Shown: positions 25,855 through 33,793 of the stretch, in pieces
How positions within the stretch are numbered: the stretch's first letter is position 1
Layout of the letters: each line of letters starts with the position of its first letter
From: Desulfovibrio sp. ZJ209
GTDB lineage: Bacteria > Desulfobacterota > Desulfovibrionia > Desulfovibrionales > Desulfovibrionaceae
DNA: 64,000 nucleotides
NCBI RefSeq assembly: GCF_011039135.1
Contig: NZ_JAAKEJ010000007.1
Location: 115,707-179,706 of the forward strand
Direction: 5' to 3'
The notes under the pieces: model-generated
The model's input: only the letters and a program-made list of their open reading frames with translations
What the model was told of the DNA's origin: nothing
Databases searched by the model: none
Position numbers and translations under genes: made by a program

Positions 25855-26598
25855 CTACGGTGTGCCATGCGCGTGCGGTACCGCGCCCAGCGGGTGCGCG
25901 TGGCGGTGGGTGTGCGCCTCGAGGGGCACGCCCGTTTGCAAACGGCCCTTGTCCATGCCCCAGATTTCGCCGGCCACGCGCTCGAGAAAATCCCAGTCGT
26001 GGGAAATGACGATGCGCGCCGTGGGAAGGCCGTTGAGCACCTCGATGATGCGCTCGCGCGCGTCCGCGTCGAGGCCGGTGGTGGGCTCGTCGAGGAGGAG
26101 CGCCTCGGGCCGCATGGCGAGCACGGTGGCCAGCGCCACCAGCGTTTTTTCCCCGCCGGAAAGGCGGTGCGCCAGGCGTTCCCCGTAGGCCCCAAGGCCG
26201 AGGCTCGCGAGCGTCTCCTCGGCGCGGGCGCGGGCCTCTCCGGGCGCAAGGCCCAGGTTGAGCGGGCCGAAGGCCACGTCCTCGAGCACGGTGGGGAAGA
26301 AGAGCTGGTCGTCGGCGTTCTGGAGCACATAGCCCACGGCGCGGCGCAGGATGCGAAACTCCTTTTCCGTGCGCACGGGCGCGCCGTTGAGGAAGATCTC
26401 GCCCTGTTGCGGCATCTCGAGGCCGGTGATGCAGCGGAAGAGCGTGGTCTTGCCGCTGCCGTTGGGCCCGTAGAGGCCGAGGCGCTGCCCGGGCCTGAGC
26501 GTGAGGCTCACGTCATGGAGCGCGGGCCGGCCCGCGCCGCCGCCGGCATAGGCGAAAGAGAGGCCGCGGATGTCGAGCAGTGGCGCGTCGTCAGCCAT
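25855..26598 (-). CDS. nikO: Nickel ECF transporter, ATPase NikO
   Basis: A 247-residue energy-coupling ATPase of the CbiO/NikO type. Walker A GPNGSGKTT is at about 44-52, Q-loop VLQNADDQLFFPTVLEDVAFGP near 95 (the ECF-specific DDQ pattern), signature LSGGEKTLVAL near 150, and Walker B ALLLDEPTTGLD near 172. The tail is His-rich (HTHRHAHP and HAHG), fitting metal binding. The ATG at 26596-26598 is chosen at the domain start. Its start lies eight bases inside the nikQ gene. It is the last gene of nikKMLQO and powers uptake of Ni (or Co) for hydrogenases. Confidence 0.9.
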   Translation of the reverse strand: MADDAPLLDIRGLSFAYAGGGAGRPALHDVSLTLRPGQRLGLYGPNGSGKTTLFRCITGLEMPQQGEIFLNGAPVRTEKEFRILRRAVGYVLQNADDQLFFPTVLEDVAFGPLNLGLAPGEARARAEETLASLGLGAYGERLAHRLSGGEKTLVALATVLAMRPEALLLDEPTTGLDADARERIIEVLNGLPTARIVISHDWDFLERVAGEIWGMDKGRLQTGVPLEAHTHRHAHPLGAVPHAHGTP

Positions 26599-27331
26599 GG
26601 GGGCCTCCAAAAAGTTCCGTCCAAGCGAGGAGGGCGGCCAGGATGAGCAGCGCCGCGGTGAAGGCCGTATCGCGCGGGCGCCATGCGAAGGTGTCCAGCG
26701 GGCGGAAGCTGCCCGTGAAGCCGCGCAGCAGCATGGCCTCGTGGACGCGGCGGGCGCGGTCGTGGCTGCGCACGAGCAGGAGGCCGAGCAGGGTGGCGAG
26801 GGTCCGCCAGGTGTGGGCGTTGCTTTTGGGCACGAAGCAGCGCAGGCGCGCGGCGGTGATGAGGCTGCGCCACTCCTCCTCGAGGACATGCACATAGCGC
26901 CCCATGAAGAGCACGAGCCACGCCAGGCCCTGCGGGCAGCCGAGGCGCCTCAGGGCGTGGCCCAGGGTCGCGATGTCCATGCCCGTGGTCAGCGCGCTGA
27001 AGATGGCGCAGATGGCATTGGCCTTGAGGCTCACGAGCAGGCTCAAGGTCAGGCCCTGCGCCGTCACCGTCAGGGGGCCGAAGGCCCATACGGGCTCGCC
27101 CGGCGTGGTCCACGGCACCACGCACCAGAGAAAGAGCACGAACACATCGACCGCCGCAAAGCGCTTCATGAGCGTTGCCGGCGCGGGCCGCGCCGCGAGG
27201 AGCAGGGCGAGGCCCACGGCAAGCCCGAGCATGCAGGCGGCAAAGGCCTGCGCCACGGCCACGCAGGCGGAGAGCAGCGCCGCCATGGCGAGGCGGGCGC
27301 GCGGGTCGATGCCTCGGAGCTGTGCTGCCAC
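26591..27331 (-). CDS. nikQ: Nickel ECF transporter, transmembrane subunit NikQ (CbiQ family)
   Basis: A 246-residue membrane protein with about five hydrophobic segments and the CbiQ coupling helices, seen in ARLRCFVPKSNAHTW and SHDRARRVHEAMLLRGFTGSF, where the conserved Ala-Arg-Gly-type motif contacts the ATPase. This T component links NikM with NikO. Gene order and the DUF4198 and NikL partners favour nickel over cobalt. The ATP-binding gene overlaps its 3' end; NikL ends three bases before its start. Confidence 0.9.
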   Translation of the reverse strand: MAAQLRGIDPRARLAMAALLSACVAVAQAFAACMLGLAVGLALLLAARPAPATLMKRFAAVDVFVLFLWCVVPWTTPGEPVWAFGPLTVTAQGLTLSLLVSLKANAICAIFSALTTGMDIATLGHALRRLGCPQGLAWLVLFMGRYVHVLEEEWRSLITAARLRCFVPKSNAHTWRTLATLLGLLLVRSHDRARRVHEAMLLRGFTGSFRPLDTFAWRPRDTAFTAALLILAALLAWTELFGGPHG

Positions 27332-27334
27332 GGG

Positions 27335-28003
27335 CTAGGGCTTCTGCTGCCTGCGCCGGGCCAGGAACCAGCAGGCGATGCCCACGAGGCCCATGATCCA
27401 GCCGAGGCCGCCCACAATGTCGCGCACCGAAGGCCCCGGGGAGGAGAGCGCGGCCAGCTCCCGCCGGACGGGCGCGAGGCCGCTCGCCAGCGCCTCGGCC
27501 ACGATGGTCCGTACTTCCGCTGCGGTGAGCGGGGCCGGTGCCGCAGGGGCCTCCGGGGCCGGAGCTATCGAAGTGGTGGCGGTGGCCGGGGGCTTGGCGG
27601 CCGTGGCCGGCGCGGCCTGGAGAAAGCCGTGGCCCAGGTCGCGGGCCTCGTTGATTTCTGCCGCGGTCATGGTCCAGTCATTGACATGGCCCTCGCCCGC
27701 ATTGACCTCGATGCGCAGGCCATGCCCCTCCCGCACGGCCTCGGGCACGGCGAACACGAAGACGCCCCTTTCGTTGGTGCGCCCCTGGAGCAGTACCGTG
27801 CCGTCCCCGGCGTCATAGACGGTGACGATGCCCCCGCGCACGGGGGCGGCGCGGTTGAAGCCGCACTCCGCCACGATGTTCTCGCCTTCGACCCAGGCGA
27901 AAATGTTCACCCGGTGCGCCAGCGCGTCCGCGGGCAGCGCCAGCATGGCAAGCAGGAGCGCCATGGGGAGAAAGAGCGATAAAAAGGGAAAGCTCCGGGG
28001 CAT
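27335..28003 (-). CDS. nikL: Nickel transport accessory protein NikL (CbiL-like)
   Basis: A 222-residue protein with a signal peptide (about 1-28, ending ADALA), a periplasmic beta domain (HRVNIFAWVEGENIVAECGFN to GLRIEVNAGEGHVNDW), an Ala/Pro-rich linker (about 130-165) and one C-terminal membrane helix (IMGLVGIACWFLARRR). This matches the NikL accessory subunit that substitutes for NikN in many proteobacterial nickel ECF systems. It sits between nikM and nikQ with almost no gaps. The role of NikL in metal capture is known only in outline. Confidence 0.82.
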   Translation of the reverse strand: MPRSFPFLSLFLPMALLLAMLALPADALAHRVNIFAWVEGENIVAECGFNRAAPVRGGIVTVYDAGDGTVLLQGRTNERGVFVFAVPEAVREGHGLRIEVNAGEGHVNDWTMTAAEINEARDLGHGFLQAAPATAAKPPATATTSIAPAPEAPAAPAPLTAAEVRTIVAEALASGLAPVRRELAALSSPGPSVRDIVGGLGWIMGLVGIACWFLARRRQQKP

Positions 28004-28004
28004 G

Positions 28005-28652
28005 TCAGTCCTCCTTGCGGGGGCTCGCTGCCGGGGCGCTCACGGGCAGAGCCTCGGCGAGCATTTCCGGCCGCACGCGGGCGATGAAGGCCACGGTGAT
28101 CATGGTGACGAAGCCCTCGGCTGCCATGACCGGCAAATGCGCCAGCAGGAGCAGCCTGGCGGCGGTGACGAAGCCCTCATTGGTAAAGGCGAGGGCAAGC
28201 GCCGTCAAGAGGGCGGAAAGGGCCACGCCGAGCGCGCCGCCGCAGAAGGCGGCGAATTTTTCGCCGGCAGGCCCGGGCCAGAGGCGCCGGATGCCGCGCC
28301 ACGCGTACCAGGCGACCACGGCGGAAGTGCCCATGGTGAAGGTGTTGACGCCGAGCGTGGTCAGGCCGCCGTACTGGAAGAGCAGCGCCTGGAGCAGGAG
28401 CGCGGCGAGGATGGCCGGGAAGGCCGCCCAGCCCAGGAGCACGCCGAGCAGCCCGGTGAGCAGGAGGTGCGCGCTCGTCACGCCGATGGGCACATGGATG
28501 AGCGAGCCCACGAAGAAGGCGGCGGAGAGGATGCCCGCCTCCATGAGGCGGCCGCCGTCCATGTGCCGCAGGCCGAGGGCAACGCCGGCGGCGCCGAGCG
28601 CGGCGCCCGCGCCGAGCACCGCTGGGGAAAGGACACCTTCCGCGATGTGCAT
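28005..28652 (-). CDS. nikM: Nickel ECF transporter, substrate-specific subunit NikM (CbiM family)
   Basis: A 215-residue membrane protein beginning MHIAEGVL, the strictly conserved N terminus in which His-2 and the amino group bind the metal. Further marks are HVPIGVTSAHLL near 55 (a second metal His), GGLTTLGVNTFTMGTSAV near 95 and LAHLPVMAAEGFVTMI near 170. It is the S component deciding metal specificity in the inner membrane. GGAGC precedes the ATG. CbiM (Co) and NikM (Ni) are close; the operon context decides for nickel. Confidence 0.9.
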   Translation of the reverse strand: MHIAEGVLSPAVLGAGAALGAAGVALGLRHMDGGRLMEAGILSAAFFVGSLIHVPIGVTSAHLLLTGLLGVLLGWAAFPAILAALLLQALLFQYGGLTTLGVNTFTMGTSAVVAWYAWRGIRRLWPGPAGEKFAAFCGGALGVALSALLTALALAFTNEGFVTAARLLLLAHLPVMAAEGFVTMITVAFIARVRPEMLAEALPVSAPAASPRKED

Positions 28653-28718
28653 GCTTGCTCCGGGACAGTTTCCGGGCGCTCCCGCGAGGGGCGGGCGGAG
28701 CGCCCGGCATTTATGTCT

Positions 28719-29501
28719 TTAGTGCGTGATGGGCGCCACAAAGTCCACCCAGAGCACCGCGCCGAGCTCCACCTGAACGGGCTTGTTGTCCGGGCCCGGG
28801 CGCTCGCCGCCCTCATTGAGGGCCGCGAAGCCCCACCAGCCGGCCCAGGGCACGCCGTAGACAAAGACGCCGTTTTCGTCCGCGCGCACCACCTGAGTGA
28901 CATAGTATACGTCGGGCGCCTCGTGCCGGCCGTCGCGGTTCCAGAACTCCACCTCCACCTCGGCCCCGGGCACGGGCTTGCCGTCGAGGAGCACGCGGCC
29001 GGCGAACACATTGCCCGCATAGTTGGCAAAGGGCCGCGTCAGGGGCACGATCTCGGTCTTGAGGCCCAGCGGCTCCGCCCAGCCTTCCTCGGCGCCGAAA
29101 GCGGCGACGACGGTCTTGGCGTAGTGGATGATATAGCAGTTTTCCGCCGGCTCAAAATAGGGTTCGGGCTCCACGGCGAACTGGTAGACGCCGGGCCGCG
29201 CGATGCGATACTTGGCCTGCCAGGCCTTGTGGTCGAGGAATTTCACCTCCTTGAGCGTGCCGATCAGGTCTTCGGCCTTGCCGTCGCGGAAGACCTGGAA
29301 GGCGCGCGGCTTTTCCATGACCATGCTCTTGCGCTCCTGCGGGTGGGCGAAGGCGATGTCCAGCGTGAGGTCCGCAGCGGCTCTCTCCGTCACCGTGGGC
29401 GCGGAGGGGATGACCATGCCGAAATGCGCGCCGGCCGGCCCTGCGTGGGCGAGAAGGAACACAAGGGCCGCAAGGGCCGGAGCGAGACGGGGGATGCGCA
29501 T
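28719..29501 (-). CDS. nikK: Periplasmic nickel-uptake protein NikK (DUF4198)
   Basis: A 260-residue protein with a signal peptide (about 1-24, ending GPAGA) and a mature domain starting HFGMVIPSAPTVTE, typical of DUF4198/NikK. The body has two Ig-like beta parts with His- and aromatic-rich stretches (YIIHYAKTVVAAFG, VEFWNRDGRHEAPDVYYVTQVVRADENGVFVYGVPWAGWWGF). In Desulfovibrio the gene heads nikKMLQO and is thought to help bring nickel to NikM. It is first in the operon, behind a strong promoter with an overlapping inverted repeat. Confidence 0.85.
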   Translation of the reverse strand: MRIPRLAPALAALVFLLAHAGPAGAHFGMVIPSAPTVTERAAADLTLDIAFAHPQERKSMVMEKPRAFQVFRDGKAEDLIGTLKEVKFLDHKAWQAKYRIARPGVYQFAVEPEPYFEPAENCYIIHYAKTVVAAFGAEEGWAEPLGLKTEIVPLTRPFANYAGNVFAGRVLLDGKPVPGAEVEVEFWNRDGRHEAPDVYYVTQVVRADENGVFVYGVPWAGWWGFAALNEGGERPGPDNKPVQVELGAVLWVDFVAPITH

Positions 29502-29533
29502 GGGGCCTCCGGGGTATGGTGGTGAAAGGGTGC

Positions 29534-29567
29534 GTAATTAGTAGCACGAAATTACAAAATGTGTCAA
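29534..29567 (-). promoter_or_regulatory. nikKMLQO promoter with overlapping inverted repeat
   Basis: On the minus strand TTGACA (29562-29567) and TACTAA (29538-29543) are 18 bases apart. An inverted repeat, GTAATT/AATTAC (29534-29539 and 29550-29555, 10-base spacer), covers the -10 and part of the spacer. Its position suits a repressor such as NikR acting on nickel, but no NikR gene is in the window and the match to known NikR boxes was not computed. Confidence 0.55.
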
Positions 29568-29662
29568 TATCCGGAGAGGCCCGCTGGACACGCGGCCCAA
29601 AGTGCGCCACCTTCGCGGGAGCGTCCTGACGCGGCATTCTGCCGGCGCCGGGCGCAGGAGCG

Positions 29663-30634
29663 ATGGGCATGGACCGCGCGGACATCCTGCATCTGCTTAA
29701 TGAGGCCGACGGCGAAAGCGTGCGTGCCGCGGCCGAGCGGGAGCTCATGCGCGCCAAGGGGACACGCGTCTTTGTGCGCGGGCTCATCGAGTTTTCCAAT
29801 GTCTGCCGCCGCAACTGCCGCTATTGCGGCCTGCGCGTGCAGAACCGGGCGCTTTCTCGCTATGCGCTCACGCAGGCGGAGGTGCTGGACGAGGCCGCCC
29901 GCGCCGTGGCCCTGGGCGTTGACAGCATCGTGCTCCAGTCGGGCGAGGGGGCGTCCGATGCGGCGTGGCTCGCCGAAGTGGTGCGCGAGATAGTGACGGG
30001 CCTCTCCGTGCCGGTTGCCCTGTGCGTGGGCGAGTGCCCGGAGGGGGACTACGCCCTCTGGCGCGAAGCCGGGGCCACGCGCTACCTGCTCAAGCACGAG
30101 ACCGCGGACGCGGCCCTCTATGCGCGGCTGCATCCGGGCCACACGCTCGCTGAGCGCGTCGCCTGCCTGCGCGTCCTGAAAGGCCTCGGTTATGCCACGG
30201 GCACGGGCTTCATGACCGGGCTTCCGGGGCAGACGGTGGAATCCCTCGCCGACGACATCCTGCTCGCGCGGGAGCTCGGCGTCGCCATGTGCGGCGCGGG
30301 CCCCTTCATCCCGCAGGCGCAAACGCCGCTGGGAGAGGCGCCGGGCGGCACGGCGGCGCAGAATTTGCGCGTGCTCTCCGTGCTGCGCCTGGCGCTTCCC
30401 GAAGCGGACCTCCCGGCCACCACGGCCCTCGCGAGCCTTTCGCCGGGCGGACAGGCCGAGGGCCTCAGGGCCGGGGCCAATGTGCTCATGCCGAGTTTCA
30501 CCCCGGAGGCGCGCCGCGCCGACTACCGCATCTATGACCACAAGGCCCCGGTGAGCCTGGCCGACGCCGCGAGCGCCATCGCCCAAGCGGGGCGGACAGC
30601 CCGTATACTGGACCCTGTACGGGGCGACGCGTGA
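29663..30634 (+). CDS. hydE: [FeFe]-hydrogenase maturase HydE (radical SAM)
   Basis: HydE is a radical SAM enzyme that works with HydF and HydG to build the H-cluster of [FeFe] hydrogenase. The 323-residue protein has the [4Fe-4S] motif CRRNCRYC (C-x3-C-x2-C, about residues 45-52), LQSGEG near 95, CVGECPEGDY near 118, LKHETADAALYARLHPGH near 140 and GTGFMTGLPGQT near 185, as in HydE. Biotin synthase and PylB are related, but the spacing and LPGQT block fit HydE. It diverges from nikKMLQO; hydF and hydG are not in the window. Confidence 0.9.
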   Translation: MGMDRADILHLLNEADGESVRAAAERELMRAKGTRVFVRGLIEFSNVCRRNCRYCGLRVQNRALSRYALTQAEVLDEAARAVALGVDSIVLQSGEGASDAAWLAEVVREIVTGLSVPVALCVGECPEGDYALWREAGATRYLLKHETADAALYARLHPGHTLAERVACLRVLKGLGYATGTGFMTGLPGQTVESLADDILLARELGVAMCGAGPFIPQAQTPLGEAPGGTAAQNLRVLSVLRLALPEADLPATTALASLSPGGQAEGLRAGANVLMPSFTPEARRADYRIYDHKAPVSLADAASAIAQAGRTARILDPVRGDA

Positions 30635-30766
30635 GGCAGCCGTCCTCGCGCCGGGGAAAGTTTGTCTTTGCGCTTTGCGTGCATCTGTGGCACTATCAGC
30701 GCATCTTTTTCCGGCCGGGTGAGGCCCGGCCCCCGGAACCCAAGCCCGATTCCAAGGAGGACAGCC

Positions 30767-31693
30767 ATGCCGCTTGTCGGACCCAAGGAGATGTTCGCGG
30801 CCGCCTATGCGGGCCACTATGCCATCGGCGCGTTCAACGTCAATAATATGGAGATCATCCAGGGCATCATGTGGGCGGCCGCCGAAGAGAAATCGCCGGT
30901 CATCCTGCAGGTGTCCGCCGGCGCGCGCAAATACGCGGGCCAGGTCTACATCATGAAGCTCGTGGAAGCGGCCCTGCAGGAAGATCCGGGCATTCCCGTC
31001 GTCGTCCACCTCGACCACGGCCCCACCTTCGAGATGTGCCGCGACTGCATCGACGGCGGTTTCACCTCGGTCATGATCGACGGCTCGCACCTGCCCTACG
31101 AGGAAAACGTGGCCCTCACCAAGAAGGTGGTGGACTACGCGCACCCGCGCGGCGTGTGGGTCGAGGCGGAGCTCGGCAAGCTCGCCGGAGTGGAGGAGCA
31201 TGTCTCCTCGGCGGAGCATGTCTATACCGACCCGGACCAGGCGGTGGACTTCGTCGACCGCACCGGCTGCGACTCGCTGGCCGTGGCCATCGGCACGAGC
31301 CACGGCGCCTACAAGTTCAAGGGCGACGCCAAGCTGGACTTCCCCCGGCTCGAGGCCATCAGCGCCAAGCTCCCTGGCTATCCGCTGGTGCTGCACGGCG
31401 CCTCCAGCGTGCCCGAGAAATTCGTCAAGCTCTGCAACGAGTACGGCGGCAAGGTGGGCGGCGCCCGGGGCGTGCCCGAAGACATGCTGCGCAAGGCGGC
31501 CACCATGGGCGTGTGCAAGATCAACGTGGATACCGACATCCGCCTCGCGGTCACGGCCACCATCCGCCAGTTCTTCGTGGAGCATCCCGAGCAGTTCGAC
31601 CCGCGCTCCTACCTCGCGCCCGCGCGCGAGGCCGTCAAGGAAATGGTGGCCCACAAGATCCGCGATGTCATGGGCTCCGCGGGCAAGGCCTAG
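30767..31693 (+). CDS. fba: Class II fructose-bisphosphate aldolase
   Basis: A zinc-dependent aldolase splitting fructose-1,6-bisphosphate into triose phosphates. The 308 residues contain AFNVNNMEIIQGI near the N terminus, VVHLDHGPTFEM near 80 (zinc His and catalytic Asp), EAELGKLAGVEEHV near 130, AIGTSHGAYKF near 175 (second zinc His), VLHGASSVP near 205 (third) and KINVDTDIRLA near 250. AAGGAGG is ideally placed before the ATG at 30767. It lies 30 bases ahead of gap, and the two form a glycolysis/gluconeogenesis operon. Confidence 0.95.
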   Translation: MPLVGPKEMFAAAYAGHYAIGAFNVNNMEIIQGIMWAAAEEKSPVILQVSAGARKYAGQVYIMKLVEAALQEDPGIPVVVHLDHGPTFEMCRDCIDGGFTSVMIDGSHLPYEENVALTKKVVDYAHPRGVWVEAELGKLAGVEEHVSSAEHVYTDPDQAVDFVDRTGCDSLAVAIGTSHGAYKFKGDAKLDFPRLEAISAKLPGYPLVLHGASSVPEKFVKLCNEYGGKVGGARGVPEDMLRKAATMGVCKINVDTDIRLAVTATIRQFFVEHPEQFDPRSYLAPAREAVKEMVAHKIRDVMGSAGKA

Positions 31694-31723
31694 CACACCA
31701 CCCCCAAGCCGCAAGGAGCACGC

Positions 31724-32725
31724 ATGCCCGTCACTCTGGGAATGAACGGCTTCGGCCGCATCGGCCGCTACCTCCTCCGCCTGCTCGCCAATGACGACGA
31801 GATCGTCTTCACGGCCATCAACGCCCGGGCCTCCAACGACGCCCTGGCCTATCTGCTGAAGTACGACTCCACCTACGGCACCTTCCCGGGTGAGGTGGGG
31901 CACGACGAGAACGGCCTCATTGTCAACGGCCGGCACATCACCGTGACGCGCTGCAAGGCCGGCGAGTGGGAGTGGGGCCGCCTTGGCGTGGACATGGTGG
32001 TGGAGAGCACCGGCACCATCAAGGACCGCGAGGGCCTTGCGCGCCACCTCGCGTGCGGCGCGAAAAAGGTCATCATCTCGGCGCCGGGCAAGGGCGTGGA
32101 CGCCATGATCGTCATGGGCGTCAACCAGGACATCTACGACCCCGAAAAGGACAACATCCTCTCGGCCGCGTCCTGCACCACCAACTGCCTCGCCCCGGCG
32201 GTCAAGGTCATCCACGAGAACTTCGGCTTCGACCACGGCCTCATGACCACCATCCACTCCTACACCATGAGCCAGCGCATCCTCGACGGCACCCACAAGG
32301 ACTGGCGGCGCGGCCGCACGGCCGGCGTCTCCATGGTGCCGTCGAGCACGGGCGCTGCAAAGGCCGTGGGCGTGGTGATGCCCGAGCTCGCGGGGCGCAT
32401 CAACGGCATGTCCGTGCGCATCCCCACCTTTGACTGCTCCCTCGTGGACCTCACCTGCGAGGTGGAAAAGCGCTGCGCCGCCGAAGAAGTCAATGCCGCG
32501 CTCAGGGCGGCGAGCCTCGGCGCCCTGCACGAGAACCTGGGCTATTCCGACGAGCCGCTGGTTTCCATCGACTACCGGGGCAGCACCTACGGCGGCGTTA
32601 TTGACGCGCTCTCCACGCAGGTGCTGCGCGAGACCATGGTCAAGCTCCTCATCTGGTATGACAACGAGGCTGGCTTCACCAACCAGCTCCTGCGCCTCGT
32701 GCGCATGGTGGGCAAGAGTCTCTAG
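31724..32725 (+). CDS. gap: Glyceraldehyde-3-phosphate dehydrogenase
   Basis: The 333-residue enzyme oxidises glyceraldehyde-3-phosphate to 1,3-bisphosphoglycerate with NAD(P). NGFGRIGR at 8-15 starts the Rossmann fold. SAASCTTNCLAP near residue 150 holds the catalytic Cys, with HSYT giving the His about 30 residues on. WYDNEAGF near the C terminus is the usual closing motif. The sequence LLKYDSTYGTFPGEV is typical. AAGGAG lies before the ATG. It follows fba and is closed by a terminator. Confidence 0.96.
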   Translation: MPVTLGMNGFGRIGRYLLRLLANDDEIVFTAINARASNDALAYLLKYDSTYGTFPGEVGHDENGLIVNGRHITVTRCKAGEWEWGRLGVDMVVESTGTIKDREGLARHLACGAKKVIISAPGKGVDAMIVMGVNQDIYDPEKDNILSAASCTTNCLAPAVKVIHENFGFDHGLMTTIHSYTMSQRILDGTHKDWRRGRTAGVSMVPSSTGAAKAVGVVMPELAGRINGMSVRIPTFDCSLVDLTCEVEKRCAAEEVNAALRAASLGALHENLGYSDEPLVSIDYRGSTYGGVIDALSTQVLRETMVKLLIWYDNEAGFTNQLLRLVRMVGKSL

Positions 32726-32755
32726 CCGTTCCCCCGGCACAACAGCGTCCTCACG

Positions 32756-32793
32756 GGGCCGTCGCATCGGAAGGTGCGGCGGCCCTGTTTTTG
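32756..32793 (+). terminator. Terminator of the fba-gap operon
   Basis: GGGCCGTCGCA (32756-32766) pairs with TGCGGCGGCCC (32775-32785), with one G-T wobble, and is followed by TGTTTTT. It lies 31 bases after the gap stop codon. Confidence 0.8.
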
Positions 32794-32855
32794 CATCTCC
32801 CTTGCATATGCCGCAGTGCCGCGTGAGCGCCGGGCCGACGCCGGAAAATCAGGCA

Positions 32856-32873
32856 TTGGCCCGCTCCTTGCAA
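32856..32873 (+). promoter_or_regulatory. Sigma-54-type promoter of the flgFGAH operon
   Basis: TTGGCCCGCTCCTTGCAA matches the -24/-12 consensus at all but one base: GG (32858-32859) and GC (32870-32871) are ten bases apart and the -12 half TTGCA is perfect. It lies about 95 bases before flgF. Sigma-54 control of rod and hook genes is common in polarly flagellated bacteria. Confidence 0.65.
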
Positions 32874-32965
32874 TCAACCGGGCACAAGCACTGGCAGGCG
32901 GCTTTTCCGCCACCATCCGCCGGCGGCGGAAGCGGCCCCAAGGGGCCGCGCCAAAAGGAGAACCT

Positions 32966-33760
32966 ATGCAGGACGCACTGTTTAGCGGGCTTTTCGGCGC
33001 GCTGACCACCGAACACCGCATGAATTTCATCGCCAATAATTTGGCGAACGTGAATACCACGGGCTACAAGCGCCAAACGCTCGCCTTCAAGGACACCATG
33101 GCCTACTACGCCCATGACGAGATCCGCGAGCCGCTCATGCACCTGCGCTCCGAGCCGCTCTTTCCCGAGCCCAAGAACATGGCGCGGCCGCGCATCGCGG
33201 TCTCGCAGATCGACTTTTCGCAGGGCTCCATGGAGTTCACGGGCAACCCGCTCGACGTGTGCATCAACGGCGAGAACGCCTTTTTCCGCGTGACCACGCC
33301 CAATGGCGACTACCTCACGCGCAGCGGGCATTTCGTGCTCTCGAGCGACGGCACCGTCATGACGGCGAGTGGCTATCCCCTGCAGGGCACGGGCGGCAAC
33401 ATCGTCATCCCGCCGGGCACGCGCAATGTGGTCATCGGCGGCGACGGCCAGGTCTCGGCGGACGGCGTGGTCGTCAACCAGATCGCGCTTTTCAGCGTGG
33501 ACAGTCCGCACAATCTGGAAAAGCTCGGCGCCAATCTCTACAAGACGCGCGACGGGACCAATGCCGGCGAGGGCGACGCCTATGCCGGCGGCGCGCGCCT
33601 GGAGCAGGGTTTTACGGAAAAGGCCAATGTGGAAGTGGTTTCGGAAATGGTGAACATGATCGAGGTGAACCGCCAGTTCGAGGCCTACCAGAAAGTGATG
33701 CAGACCGCGGACACCCTCGACCGCGCGGCCAATGACAAGGTGGGCAGGCGCGTCGGCTAG
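32966..33760 (+). CDS. flgF: Flagellar proximal rod protein FlgF
   Basis: A 264-residue rod protein of the flagellar axial family. The N-terminal signature ANNLANVNTTGYKRQ lies at about 24-38. The middle has SGHFVLSSDGTVMTASGYPLQG, and the C terminus EVVSEMVNMIEVNRQFEAYQKVMQTAD is the conserved coiled segment. It is exported by the flagellar type III apparatus and builds the proximal rod. AAAGGAG precedes the ATG at 32966; the frame is open earlier but without a start signal. First gene of flgF-flgG-flgA-flgH. Confidence 0.93.
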   Translation: MQDALFSGLFGALTTEHRMNFIANNLANVNTTGYKRQTLAFKDTMAYYAHDEIREPLMHLRSEPLFPEPKNMARPRIAVSQIDFSQGSMEFTGNPLDVCINGENAFFRVTTPNGDYLTRSGHFVLSSDGTVMTASGYPLQGTGGNIVIPPGTRNVVIGGDGQVSADGVVVNQIALFSVDSPHNLEKLGANLYKTRDGTNAGEGDAYAGGARLEQGFTEKANVEVVSEMVNMIEVNRQFEAYQKVMQTADTLDRAANDKVGRRVG

Positions 33761-33793
33761 GCGCTCGCCTCCAAGTGAGAAGGAGAATTTCCC

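Noticed and set aside
25855..29501. Assignment of the ECF transporter to cobalt (CbiMNQO)
   Set aside because: There is no cobalamin gene nearby, no CbiN, and the operon has the NikK (DUF4198) and NikL partners typical of nickel systems. Sequence alone does not exclude cobalt transport.
29564..32767. Open frame of over 1000 codons on the minus strand
   Set aside because: It is antisense to hydE, fba and gap, which are certain genes. Its translation is His/Arg/Ala-rich and shows no domain. It is open because of high G+C codon bias on the other strand.
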